DNA of 14,104 bases from CF-13 sp035279665 (lineage in GTDB: Bacteria > Chloroflexota > Dormibacteria > CF-121). The notes beneath the pieces were generated by a model. That model saw only the letters and a program-made list of their open reading frames with translations, did no database searches and had not been told where the DNA came from. The position numbers were made by a program, and so were the translations under genes. This document shows positions 7,308 to 13,393 of the stretch, piece by piece. Numbering within the stretch: the first letter of the stretch is position 1; every line of letters starts with the position of its first letter. The stretch lies in NCBI GenBank assembly GCA_035279665.1, contig DATEHI010000070.1:1-14104 (forward strand), in the 5' to 3' direction.

Positions 7308-8228
7308 TTAATAGATGATGGCCATGTTGTAGAAGTCGTGCCAGGAGCGTTCGAAGGTGGCCTTGTCGATCCAGTACTGCGTGCCCGGCCAGGGATCGTT
7401 GACGCGCACCGCGCCATCGGAGACGCCGCTCAGCACGACGGTGTGCTCGTGTAGTGAGTAGTGGACCTTCGTGTTGTCCCACGCCTTCCAGACGTTGACC
7501 GCCGGCTGCACCCACTGGTATTCGACCCAGGCCTGGACGGGGTGCCCGGTCGCCACTGCCTGGTAAATCGTGCTCGCCGAGTAACCGCTGCGGCCGACGG
7601 CGGAGGGATCGCCCAGGCCGTTCGCGATCCAGAGGACCGGCGGATAGTAGACGCCGTAGCCGGTTGCGTTGTGCTCGGCACCGTTGACGTTGCCGACGAA
7701 GTTGGTAAATGGATTGCCCCACTGCAGGATGCTGCCGTCGGCAGCCTTGACGGGCGGCCGGGTGTCCGCGTGCAAGAACTGGAACATGTAGGACTGCGAA
7801 TACCAGTGACCGCGATAGGCCAGCGCCATTTGTAAGGATGCAGTCTCGCAGTCGAGATTCATCGTCTGCTTGTAGAGGGGGACGGGGATCGTGATCGCAC
7901 CGGGCGCCGCAGGTGCTGCGAGATGCTGTCGGGTTGGCGCGGGGACGGCCCCCACCCCGACGCTCCCTCGGGCGGAGATGGAGGAATGCGCTGGAGGGTT
8001 AGGGGCGGCGTGGGTGGAGGCCAGGCCCCCACCCTGACCCTCCACCACGAGCGGCGGAGGAACGTTCGAGCGCGGAGGGAAGATGTGGGCCTGCGCCCTA
8101 CCCTCGCCCGCAAGCGGGCGAGAGAAAGCAGCAGGAGGGATTTTAGAGCTGGCAAGCGGGTGCGGGAAAGCGCAGACCTCTCCAAGTAACACGCACGCGA
8201 TCGCCAGTCCTATGGTTCTGAGGTTCAT
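7308..8228 (-). CDS. Secreted C39-like cysteine peptidase
   Basis: 306 residues from ATG 8228, which has GGGAGGC just upstream; a longer open frame to 8273 has no such site. An N-terminal signal peptide (about 1-20) is followed by a low-complexity linker (30-110) and a papain-like C39-type domain (Peptidase_C39_2 type) from about 114 to 306. Candidate active-site residues are Gln121, Cys127 in QTMNLDCETASLQMAL, His262 in HEHTVVLSGV and Asp278 in VNDP. These match the family order Q, C, H, D/N. There is no ABC transporter fusion and no GG-leader context, so it is probably a stand-alone extracellular enzyme rather than a bacteriocin exporter. The linker is encoded by several copies of the interspersed palindromic repeat. 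It precedes the propeller gene by 119 nt on the same strand, and the two may be co-secreted. Confidence 0.87.
   Translation of the reverse strand: MNLRTIGLAIACVLLGEVCAFPHPLASSKIPPAAFSRPLAGEGRAQAHIFPPRSNVPPPLVVEGQGGGLASTHAAPNPPAHSSISARGSVGVGAVPAPTRQHLAAPAAPGAITIPVPLYKQTMNLDCETASLQMALAYRGHWYSQSYMFQFLHADTRPPVKAADGSILQWGNPFTNFVGNVNGAEHNATGYGVYYPPVLWIANGLGDPSAVGRSGYSASTIYQAVATGHPVQAWVEYQWVQPAVNVWKAWDNTKVHYSLHEHTVVLSGVSDGAVRVNDPWPGTQYWIDKATFERSWHDFYNMAIIY
7947..8122. repeat. Cluster of four interspersed palindromic repeats inside the peptidase gene
   Basis: Copies: 7947-7983 (plus-oriented, GGCCCCCACCCCGACG start), 7991-8018 (reverse orientation, contains GGAGGGTTAGGGG), 8024-8060 (GGCCCCCACCCTGACCC start) and 8095-8122, with a perfect 9-bp stem CTCGCCCGC-AA-GCGGGCGAG at 8103-8122. 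They lie within the linker-coding part of the C39-like gene and keep its frame open. Confidence 0.7.
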
Positions 8229-8249
8229 TTGCCTCCCGAGTAACGCTCT

Positions 8250-8271
8250 GCCGAATGGAGCCTTTCGGCTC
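8250..8271. repeat. Overlapping alternative hairpins in the divergent gap
   Basis: GCCGAA (8250-8255) can pair with TTCGGC (8264-8269), and GAGCC (8258-8262) can pair with GGCTC (8267-8271). The two pairings exclude each other. They sit between the divergent peptidase and sugar-operon genes. The role is unknown: possible operator or leader structure. Confidence 0.35.
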
Positions 8272-8291
8272 AAGGGTTACTGCTTTATTAT
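8263..8291 (+). promoter_or_regulatory. Candidate promoter of the sugar operon
   Basis: TATTAT (8286-8291) is a good -10 box. A weak TTTCGG -35 lies 17 nt upstream (8263-8268). The start point would fall only about 7-9 nt before the GTG at 8307, so the mRNA would be nearly leaderless. Confidence 0.3.
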
Positions 8292-8306
8292 CCCGGCTTC
8301 TATCAT

Positions 8307-9350
8307 GTGGGGGAAGTGAGCAGCATTGGGATCGGGCTCATTGGCTGCGGCCAGTGGGGATTGAACTACCTACGTGCATTCTCGGAGATGGACGGCTGCC
8401 AGCTGGTCGCCGCCTGCGATGTGAGTCCCGACCGCCTGCGCGAGGCCCGGCGCCGCAATCGCGAGATTCGCACCACCAGCGAGCTAGCCGACCTGATCGC
8501 AGACCCTCAGGTCAATGCCGTCATCATCGCCACCCAGGCGACCCGCCACTACGAGCCAGTCGCCGCCGCGCTCGAGGCGGGCAAGGATGTCCTGGTCGAG
8601 AAGCCGATGACCACCGATGTCGAGGAGGCGCGCAAGCTGCGCGACCTCGCCAAGTCCACCGGCCGGATCTTGATGGTGGGTCACGTCTTCCGCTACAACC
8701 CGGCGATCATCGCTATTCAGCAACTGCTCGCCAGCGGCGCGCTCGGCCAGCTCGAATACCTGTCCTTCACCCGCACCAATCTCGGGCCAATCCGCACGGA
8801 CGTCAACGTGGTCTGGGACCTGATGACGCACGACGTGTCGATCCTGCTGCATTTCTTGAACGAGCGCCCGATCTGGGTGAGTGGCCACGGCGCCGCCTAT
8901 CTGCGGCCCGAGTGCGAGGACGTGGCATTCGCCACCCTCGGTTTCCAACGCGGCGTGGTCGCCAACATCCGGGCCAGCTGGTTGGATCCGCGCAAAGTCC
9001 GCGAGATCACGCTGGTCGGCACCAGCAAGATGGCCTTCTTCAACGACCTCGACCCGGCCGAGCCGGTGCGCATTTATGACAAGGGCGCTATGCGCGAGCC
9101 GACCTACGAAAGCTTCGGTGAGTTCAAGCTGGTGACGCGCACCGGGGACGTAGTCTCCCCTTCGGTCTCAGCCGGCGAGCCGCTCAAGAACCAGTGCCAA
9201 CACTTTCTCAAGGCGATGCAGAATCGCACGCCCGTGCTGAGCGATGCGGATGATGGGCTGCGTGTCGTCGAGATCATCGCCGCGATCAACCGCTCGATCG
9301 GCCAGAACGGCGCGCCGGAGTCACTCGCGCTCGCACCCGTAACTGCGTAG
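8307..9350 (+). CDS. Gfo/Idh/MocA-family sugar oxidoreductase, WbpB/WlbA-like
   Basis: 347 residues from GTG 8307. GTG 8316 is an alternative start, but its GGGGGA is only 2 nt away. An N-terminal Rossmann domain has the dinucleotide motif G13-C-G15-Q-W-G18. EKP is at 98-100 and GHVFRYNP at 125-132. The catalytic-type DLMTHD segment is at 171-176, where the His acts as base in this family. The C-terminal half is the alpha/beta substrate domain and the length is normal. In the WbpB/WlbA branch the reaction is oxidation of C3 of UDP-GlcNAc-uronate by NAD+. That function is inferred from the following genes, which encode an acyltransferase and an aminotransferase in the WbpB-D-E order. Other 3-keto sugar nucleotides are possible substrates. 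It is the first gene of the operon; the next starts 21 nt later. Confidence 0.88.
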   Translation: MGEVSSIGIGLIGCGQWGLNYLRAFSEMDGCQLVAACDVSPDRLREARRRNREIRTTSELADLIADPQVNAVIIATQATRHYEPVAAALEAGKDVLVEKPMTTDVEEARKLRDLAKSTGRILMVGHVFRYNPAIIAIQQLLASGALGQLEYLSFTRTNLGPIRTDVNVVWDLMTHDVSILLHFLNERPIWVSGHGAAYLRPECEDVAFATLGFQRGVVANIRASWLDPRKVREITLVGTSKMAFFNDLDPAEPVRIYDKGAMREPTYESFGEFKLVTRTGDVVSPSVSAGEPLKNQCQHFLKAMQNRTPVLSDADDGLRVVEIIAAINRSIGQNGAPESLALAPVTA

Positions 9351-9371
9351 CCCCAAGTAGGATTGTTCTCC

Positions 9372-9974
9372 GTGAGGGCCGCCACTCGAATTCTCCTGGC
9401 CGATCCACATGAGATCGACGCGCAGGCCATCGTGGGCGCCGTGCCTGGCCGAAAGATCGAGGACACCTCGCTCGAGATCGGCCCGCACGCCAACGTCCGG
9501 GCCTTCACGGTGATCTATGCGGGGTCGCGCATCGGCAGCCACCTCGAGACCGGCCATGGCGCTGTCATCCGCGAAGAGAACAAGATCGGCGATCATCTCA
9601 GTATCTGGAACCAGTCGACGATCGATTACGGCTGCGTAATCGGCAACAACGTGCGCATCCACACCGGCGTCTACGTGGCGCAGTTCACCACTATCGAGGA
9701 CGACGTCTTTCTCGCGCCGGGCGTGATGATCGCCAATGACCGCCACCCCATCTGTCGAGAATGCATGGTGGGGCCGACGATCAAGCGCGGCGCCCGCATC
9801 GGCATCAACTCCACGCTGCTGCCCGGGGTGGTGATCGGCGAGGGCGCGTTGGTCGGCGCGGCCGCGGTGGTCACCAAGGATGTGCCGCCCGGAATGGTGG
9901 TCGCCGGCAACCCGGCGCGGGTCATGGGCGAGGTCGAGGCGCTCAACCGCCGGGTCCGGGAGAAGTACCACTGA
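9372..9974 (+). CDS. Left-handed beta-helix N-acetyltransferase, WbpD-like
   Basis: 200 residues from GTG 9372. AGGA (9359-9362) is 9 nt upstream, while a TTG at 9363 would leave no spacing. From about residue 36 the chain is built of hexapeptide repeats ([IV]Gxxxx): IGPHAN, IGSHLE, IGDHLS, IGNNVR, then IGINST and IGEGAL. The NDRHP loop at 122-126 and the capping AGNPARVMGE (178-187) are typical of sugar-nucleotide acyltransferases. Such enzymes act as trimers and use acetyl-CoA to acetylate the amino group installed by the aminotransferase. In WbpD the product is UDP-2,3-diacetamido-2,3-dideoxy-glucuronate. The exact substrate here is inference from neighbours. Its stop TGA overlaps the CTG start of the next gene. 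Confidence 0.88.
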   Translation: MRAATRILLADPHEIDAQAIVGAVPGRKIEDTSLEIGPHANVRAFTVIYAGSRIGSHLETGHGAVIREENKIGDHLSIWNQSTIDYGCVIGNNVRIHTGVYVAQFTTIEDDVFLAPGVMIANDRHPICRECMVGPTIKRGARIGINSTLLPGVVIGEGALVGAAAVVTKDVPPGMVVAGNPARVMGEVEALNRRVREKYH

Positions 9975-11122
9975 GCACGATCGCCGAGCGCGTCCGATTC
10001 GTCGACGTCGCCGCCCAGACGCAAGCGCTGCAGCCCGCGATCAATGACGCGATCAACGGCGTTCTCCGGCGCGGGGACTTCATTCTCGGCGCGGACGTCG
10101 CCGCTTTCGAACGTGAGTTCGCGGATTATTGTGGCGTCGCCGACGCGGTCGGTACTGATTCCGGCCTCTCGGCGCTCGAGCTGGCGCTGCGCGCCGCCGA
10201 GATCGGGCCGGGCGACGAGGTCATCACCCAGGCCAACACCTTCATCGCGACGGTCGGCGCCATTCTCGCGGTGGGCGGCACGCCGGTGCTGGTCGATTGC
10301 GATGCGAACGGCGTCATCGTCCCGCAATTGGTCGCCGCGGCAATCACACCACGAACGAAAGCCATCATGCCGGTGCATCTGTTTGGCTGGATCTGTGACA
10401 TGGAGGCGATCAACGCGATCGCGAAGAAGGCCGGCGTGCTTGTCATCGAAGACGCCTGCCAGGCCCACGGCGCGGTGTGGCAAGGGCAGCGGGCCGGCAG
10501 CTTTGGCATCAGCGCCGCCTTCAGCTTTTACCCGGCGAAGAACCTCGGAGCGTACGGTGATGGGGGGATACTCGTCACCCCGTCCAAAGAGGTTGCCGAC
10601 CGAGTGCGCGTCTTGCGCAACTACGGTTCGCGCGTGAAGTACGAGCACGTCGACCTGCCGTTCAACCGGCGGCTCGACACGATCCAGGCCGCCGTCCTGC
10701 GCGTCAAGCTGCCACATCTGGACAAGTGGAATGCGCGCCGGCAGTTCCTCGCCGATGCGTATCGCGAGCACCTGGCGGACCTGCCGGTTGGGTTGCCGCC
10801 GCCCGCGGAGGCGGGCCGGCACGTCTACCACCTGTTCGTGATCACGGCGAAGGACCGGGACGCGCTGCGCACGGATCTGACGGAACAGGGGATCGAGACC
10901 GGAATTCACTACCCGATCCCGGTGCATCGCCAGCCGGTGATCCAATCGATGGGCTTCAGCGCGGGCTCGTTTCCGCAGGCGGAGCAACTGGCGGCCCACA
11001 GTCTCTCGCTGCCGATGTATCCGGAGCTGCCGCTCGCGCACCTGGAGCGCGTGGCGAACGCCATCCGCCGCCACTACGAGGGCCCCCACCCAACCCTCCC
11101 CCGCGAGCGGGGGAGGGAATAG
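9971..11122 (+). CDS. DegT/DnrJ/EryC1/StrS-family sugar aminotransferase, WbpE-like, CTG start
   Basis: 383 residues. The frame holds no ATG, GTG or TTG near its N-terminus. CTG 9971 lies 5 nt after GGGAGAAG (9958-9965) and overlaps the previous stop as CTGA, so it is the best start. The FVDV block typical of the family N-terminus begins at residue 10. PLP contacts are intact: GTDSG near 61, IEDACQAHGA (159-168, with Asp161 and Gln164), and Lys190 in SFYPAKNLGAYGDGG as the Schiff-base lysine. GIHYPIPVHRQP (311-322) is also characteristic. The enzyme transfers an amino group, usually from glutamate, to a keto sugar nucleotide; WbpE acts at C3 of the product of WbpB. The last 13 residues (GPHPTLPRERGRE) and the stop codon come from a copy of the palindromic repeat. 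Confidence 0.9.
   Translation: MSTIAERVRFVDVAAQTQALQPAINDAINGVLRRGDFILGADVAAFEREFADYCGVADAVGTDSGLSALELALRAAEIGPGDEVITQANTFIATVGAILAVGGTPVLVDCDANGVIVPQLVAAAITPRTKAIMPVHLFGWICDMEAINAIAKKAGVLVIEDACQAHGAVWQGQRAGSFGISAAFSFYPAKNLGAYGDGGILVTPSKEVADRVRVLRNYGSRVKYEHVDLPFNRRLDTIQAAVLRVKLPHLDKWNARRQFLADAYREHLADLPVGLPPPAEAGRHVYHLFVITAKDRDALRTDLTEQGIETGIHYPIPVHRQPVIQSMGFSAGSFPQAEQLAAHSLSLPMYPELPLAHLERVANAIRRHYEGPHPTLPRERGRE
11083..11119. repeat. Palindromic repeat copy forming the 3' end of the sugar aminotransferase gene
   Basis: CCCCCACCCAACCCTCCCCC is followed by a perfect inverted repeat CCCTCCCCCGC-GA-GCGGGGGAGGG (11094-11117). It lies inside the reading frame, with the TAG stop just after it. The purine-rich right arm is also the only ribosome-site-like sequence before the glycosyltransferase ATG at 11131. 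Confidence 0.8.
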
Positions 11123-11130
11123 TCGGCCTG

Positions 11131-11847
11131 ATGTACAAAGGGCAGTCCATTCAGATCATCCTCCCTGCCCTCGACGAAGCAGGAAAGATCGGCCGCGCCG
11201 TGCAACGGATCCCGCGGCCGCTGGTCGACCGGGTGCTGGTGGTGGACGACGGCTCGACCGACGGCACCGCAGCCGAGGCCGAGGCCGCTGGGGCGACCGT
11301 CATCCGGCATGACCGAAACCGCGGCGTCGGAGCCGCAATCCGCAGCGGCATCGAGCGGGCGCAACAGGATGGAATCGCGCTCACCGGCATCCTCGCAGGC
11401 GACGACCAGGACGATCCCGAGGAACTGGCGCGGCTCGCGGAAGCGATCGTCGATCGGGGCTGTGAGTTCGTCCAGGGATCGCGATATCTGCCCGGAGGTC
11501 AGCGGCAGAATCAGCCGCTCAGCCGCACGGTGATGACGATCGGCTACTCGCTGATGTTCACCGCCGTGACGCTGCGACGGATCACCGACGCCACCAACGG
11601 GTTCAAGCTATTTCGCACGCAGATCTGCCGTGACTGGGATCTCAAGCAGGAGTGGCTCGATCGCTACGAGCTGGAACCATACCTTCTATATCAGGCGATC
11701 CGGCGCGGCCATAAGGTGTGCGAGGTGCCGGTGACGAAGTTCTACCCGGCGAACCGTGCCGTCGGCTATACGAAGATGAAGGCCTGGCGGGACTGGTGGC
11801 GAATTACGCGTCCGATGGTGCTTCTGACACTCAGGATCCGCCACTGA
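11131..11847 (+). CDS. Family 2 glycosyltransferase (polyprenyl-phosphate/DPM1-like)
   Basis: 238 residues from ATG 11131, nine nt after the aminotransferase stop. It is a GT-A fold: IQIILPALDEAGKI (7-20), nucleotide-binding DDGSTDGT (39-46), RNRGVGAAIRSGI (63-74), metal/substrate DDQDDP (91-96), QGSRY (115-119) and TDATNGFKLFR (152-162). It resembles the soluble catalytic part of dolichyl/undecaprenyl-phosphate sugar transferases. No C-terminal transmembrane domain is seen, and the tail is basic (RAVGYTKMKAWRDWWRITRP). It probably transfers a sugar at the inner membrane surface, possibly the amino sugar made by the three upstream genes. Donor and acceptor are not readable. The nearest ribosome-site-like sequence, GGGAGGG, ends 13 nt upstream in the repeat. 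Confidence 0.85.
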   Translation: MYKGQSIQIILPALDEAGKIGRAVQRIPRPLVDRVLVVDDGSTDGTAAEAEAAGATVIRHDRNRGVGAAIRSGIERAQQDGIALTGILAGDDQDDPEELARLAEAIVDRGCEFVQGSRYLPGGQRQNQPLSRTVMTIGYSLMFTAVTLRRITDATNGFKLFRTQICRDWDLKQEWLDRYELEPYLLYQAIRRGHKVCEVPVTKFYPANRAVGYTKMKAWRDWWRITRPMVLLTLRIRH

Positions 11848-11854
11848 AGTAAGG

Positions 11855-12685
11855 ATGGACGTCCACGTTGCCCTGCCGAATGGCCACCGAGGCGTCACCC
11901 TGGACCAACTCACGGAAATCACCGAAGTCGCCGAGGAGCTGGGATTCGCGGGCGTCTGGCCCCTCGACCACGTCCTGGTCGGTCCCGACCTCAAGGATCG
12001 CTACCCGTGGGTGATCGAGCCCATGACGCTCCTTGGCTATCTCGCGGCGCGCACCAGCCGCATCCGTCTTGGCACGTCGGTGATCGTGCTCGGGATGCGC
12101 AATCCATTCGTCGTCGCCAAGCAAGCCGCTACGCTCGACCTACTCTCGAATGGCCGCTTCACGCTCGGGCTGGGAGCCGGGTACTCCGAGCCGGAATTTC
12201 GCAACGTCGGGGCGAGCGGCGTGTGGACCACCCGCGGCAAGCGACTGGATGAGGCGATTCGCCTGTTTCGGCACCTCTGGTCAGGCGCCGGCGGACCGTT
12301 CGATGGGCAGTTCTATCGGTATGGCGAGGGCTATTTCGGACCCCCGCCGCCGCAAGGCGAGAGGCTCCCCATCCTGATCGGCGGCGCATCCGACGCTGCG
12401 CTTAGACGCGCCGGGACGCTCGGGGATGTCTGGCAGTCGACAGGCTTGGGCCCAGACGACTTCGCCCTGAGAGCCGAGAAGGTGCGACGCTTCGCGAACG
12501 GCCGCCGCGTCGAATTAGGCGCTCGCACCACGCTGGCCGGCGACCCCGATACCGTCCTCGCGAAAATCAAAGCCTTCCAGAAGGCCGGGGCGGAACACGT
12601 CTGCGCCTATTTCGGCGCGACAGTTGAAGACTTCGTGCCCGGGATGCGCACCTTCGCACGAGAGGTGATGCCGGCGCTTCACTAG
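11855..12685 (+). CDS. LLM-class (luciferase-like, probably F420-dependent) oxidoreductase
   Basis: 276 residues from ATG 11855, seven nt after the glycosyltransferase stop. AAGG abuts the ATG, so the ribosome site is poor and translation may be coupled. The luciferase-like TIM barrel is clear: AEELGFAGVWPLDHVLVG (26-43), ARTSRIRLGTSVIVL (65-79), a KQAATLDLLSNGRFTLGLGAG segment (88-108), RLDEAIRLFRHLWSG and LPILIGGASDAALRRAG (166-182). This branch usually uses coenzyme F420 for hydride transfer, but FMN-dependent members exist and the cofactor cannot be decided here. The C-terminus FAREVMPALH is typical of the family. The tight spacing suggests it is transcribed with the sugar genes, although a role in that pathway is not established. 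Confidence 0.9.
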   Translation: MDVHVALPNGHRGVTLDQLTEITEVAEELGFAGVWPLDHVLVGPDLKDRYPWVIEPMTLLGYLAARTSRIRLGTSVIVLGMRNPFVVAKQAATLDLLSNGRFTLGLGAGYSEPEFRNVGASGVWTTRGKRLDEAIRLFRHLWSGAGGPFDGQFYRYGEGYFGPPPPQGERLPILIGGASDAALRRAGTLGDVWQSTGLGPDDFALRAEKVRRFANGRRVELGARTTLAGDPDTVLAKIKAFQKAGAEHVCAYFGATVEDFVPGMRTFAREVMPALH

Positions 12686-12697
12686 GACGACAACACA

Positions 12698-12739
12698 GCC
12701 CCACCCTGGACCCGGTCCTTCCACAAAAGGGAGAGGGAA
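12698..12739. repeat. Degenerate copy of the palindromic repeat
   Basis: GCCCCACCCTGGACCCGG followed by CCTTCCACAAAAGGGAGAGGG resembles the family consensus but the stem is imperfect. It lies 13 nt after the LLM gene stop and might act as its 3' structure. Confidence 0.5.
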
Positions 12740-12782
12740 CTATCAAACAATCGGCGGTATCCTTGACAATCTGGTTGCGCTC

Positions 12783-12911
12783 ATGAGGGCGGAAGCCCGT
12801 CGACGGATAACCATCGGTATCGGCCTGGATCTGATTGGCCTCGGTTTTGGCGGTTTAGCCACGACCGTCGGAGGCACCCGGGGCGAGGCGGGATCGGCTC
12901 GAGCATGCTAG
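12783..12911 (+). CDS. Possible small hydrophobic leader protein (42 aa)
   Basis: ATG 12783 opens a 42-codon frame with a basic start (MRAEARRR) and a Gly-rich apolar stretch, ITIGIGLDLIGLGFGGLATT. The same frame stays open upstream through GILDNLVAL, but there is no standard start codon there. Its TAG at 12909 overlaps the ATG of the next ORF within ATGCTAG, as in coupled gene pairs. No clear ribosome site precedes it. It may be a leader peptide, a small membrane protein or the remnant of a longer gene. Confidence 0.35.
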   Translation: MRAEARRRITIGIGLDLIGLGFGGLATTVGGTRGEAGSARAC

Positions 12912-13189
12912 AAAGCGTCCGCCGGGCGCTCGGCATCGGCACCGTCCCGGTCAATTCTGACCAGGCCTTTTCATGGTTCCTGAACTGGGGCTTCGCGACC
13001 GTGGCCGCCATGCTGGTGGCGGCCCTAATCGCGGGTGCCTACCGCGCTGTTTTCCCGCAGGCGCCCGTGTGGGCCAACGTCGTCCTATGGTTCGTGTGCG
13101 TGGCCGGGCCCGTCTATGCCGCGTGGAGATCTTTGCGGAACTATTTTCGCTATGTCCGCCTCCGCATCCGCCAGCGGCGCGGCACATAG
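12905..13189 (+). CDS. Small two-helix membrane protein (94 aa)
   Basis: 94 residues from ATG 12905. Two hydrophobic segments, at about 27-49 (FLNWGFATVAAMLVAALIAG and onward) and about 54-73 (VWANVVLWFVCVAGPVYAAW), are followed by a strongly basic tail (RSLRNYFRYVRLRIRQRRGT). The positive tail suggests a cytoplasmic C-terminus, so a helical hairpin with both ends inside is likely. I do not recognise a family. No strong Shine-Dalgarno is present; the start overlaps the stop of the preceding small ORF, which would allow coupled translation. Confidence 0.55.
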   Translation: MLESVRRALGIGTVPVNSDQAFSWFLNWGFATVAAMLVAALIAGAYRAVFPQAPVWANVVLWFVCVAGPVYAAWRSLRNYFRYVRLRIRQRRGT

Positions 13190-13193
13190 AAAT

Positions 13194-13226
13194 TTCCCTC
13201 GAGCGGTGATGCCAGCCCTTCGGTAA
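13194..13226 (+). pseudogene. Relic of a second LLM-oxidoreductase C-terminus
   Basis: These 33 bases read FPRAVMPALR and a stop. They match the end of the intact LLM gene at 12653-12685 (FAREVMPALH and a stop) at 25 of 33 bases without gaps. Several differences are silent (CCG/CCA, GCG/GCC, TAG/TAA). Both copies are followed by a palindromic repeat. No further LLM similarity is visible upstream, where the small membrane-protein frame lies. Confidence 0.35.
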
Positions 13227-13231
13227 AGGGC
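13215..13231 (+). terminator. Short stem-loop after the membrane-protein gene
   Basis: GCCCTT-CGGTA-AAGGGC forms a 6-bp stem 26 nt after the stop at 13189. No T-run follows, so termination strength is uncertain. It overlaps the end of the LLM relic. Confidence 0.35.
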
Positions 13232-13250
13232 CCCCACCCTGCCCTCCCCG
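13228..13250. repeat. Half copy of the palindromic repeat
   Basis: GGGCCCCCACCCTGCCCTCC matches the left half of the family consensus. The right palindromic arm is missing; unrelated sequence follows (GAACGATGGC). Confidence 0.5.
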
Positions 13251-13324
13251 AACGATGGCAGCATACGCGCCCAGGGTGCCGCCCAGGTCCGTCGACGTTA
13301 CGGCAACTTGCGGTCGTCAGCCCC

Positions 13325-13353
13325 TCGACCGCGATCGGGAGAACCGCTATATT
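13325..13353 (+). promoter_or_regulatory. Candidate promoter of the Asp-box protein gene
   Basis: TCGACC (13325-13330) and TATATT (13348-13353) are 17 nt apart. The start point would be near 13360, giving a leader of about 34 nt with a good GGGAGG ribosome site at 13382-13387. Confidence 0.4.
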
Positions 13354-13393
13354 CGGGGCGATAGCTCACCGAGCTCAGGAAGGGAGGTTCGGC

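Noticed and set aside
7189..7722. N-terminal extension of the propeller gene in an open frame up to 7722
   Set aside because: It overlaps the peptidase gene in another frame, and the ATG at 7188 has a ribosome site and is directly followed by a signal peptide.
9761..9970. N-terminal extension of the sugar aminotransferase from ATG 9761
   Set aside because: The extra residues are Arg/Gly/His-rich and are the out-of-frame reading of the acyltransferase gene; the family N-terminus begins just after CTG 9971.
9671..11089. 472-codon open frame on the minus strand
   Set aside because: It is antisense to the acyltransferase and aminotransferase genes, Arg/Asp-rich and without recognisable domains; a GC-rich shadow frame.
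10726..11130. N-terminal extension of the glycosyltransferase from 10726
   Set aside because: It lies inside the aminotransferase gene, and the GT-A fold begins right after ATG 11131.
12763..12791. Promoter from TTGACA at 12763
   Set aside because: No -10 box is found at 16-18 nt; the expected position is GC-rich coding-like sequence.
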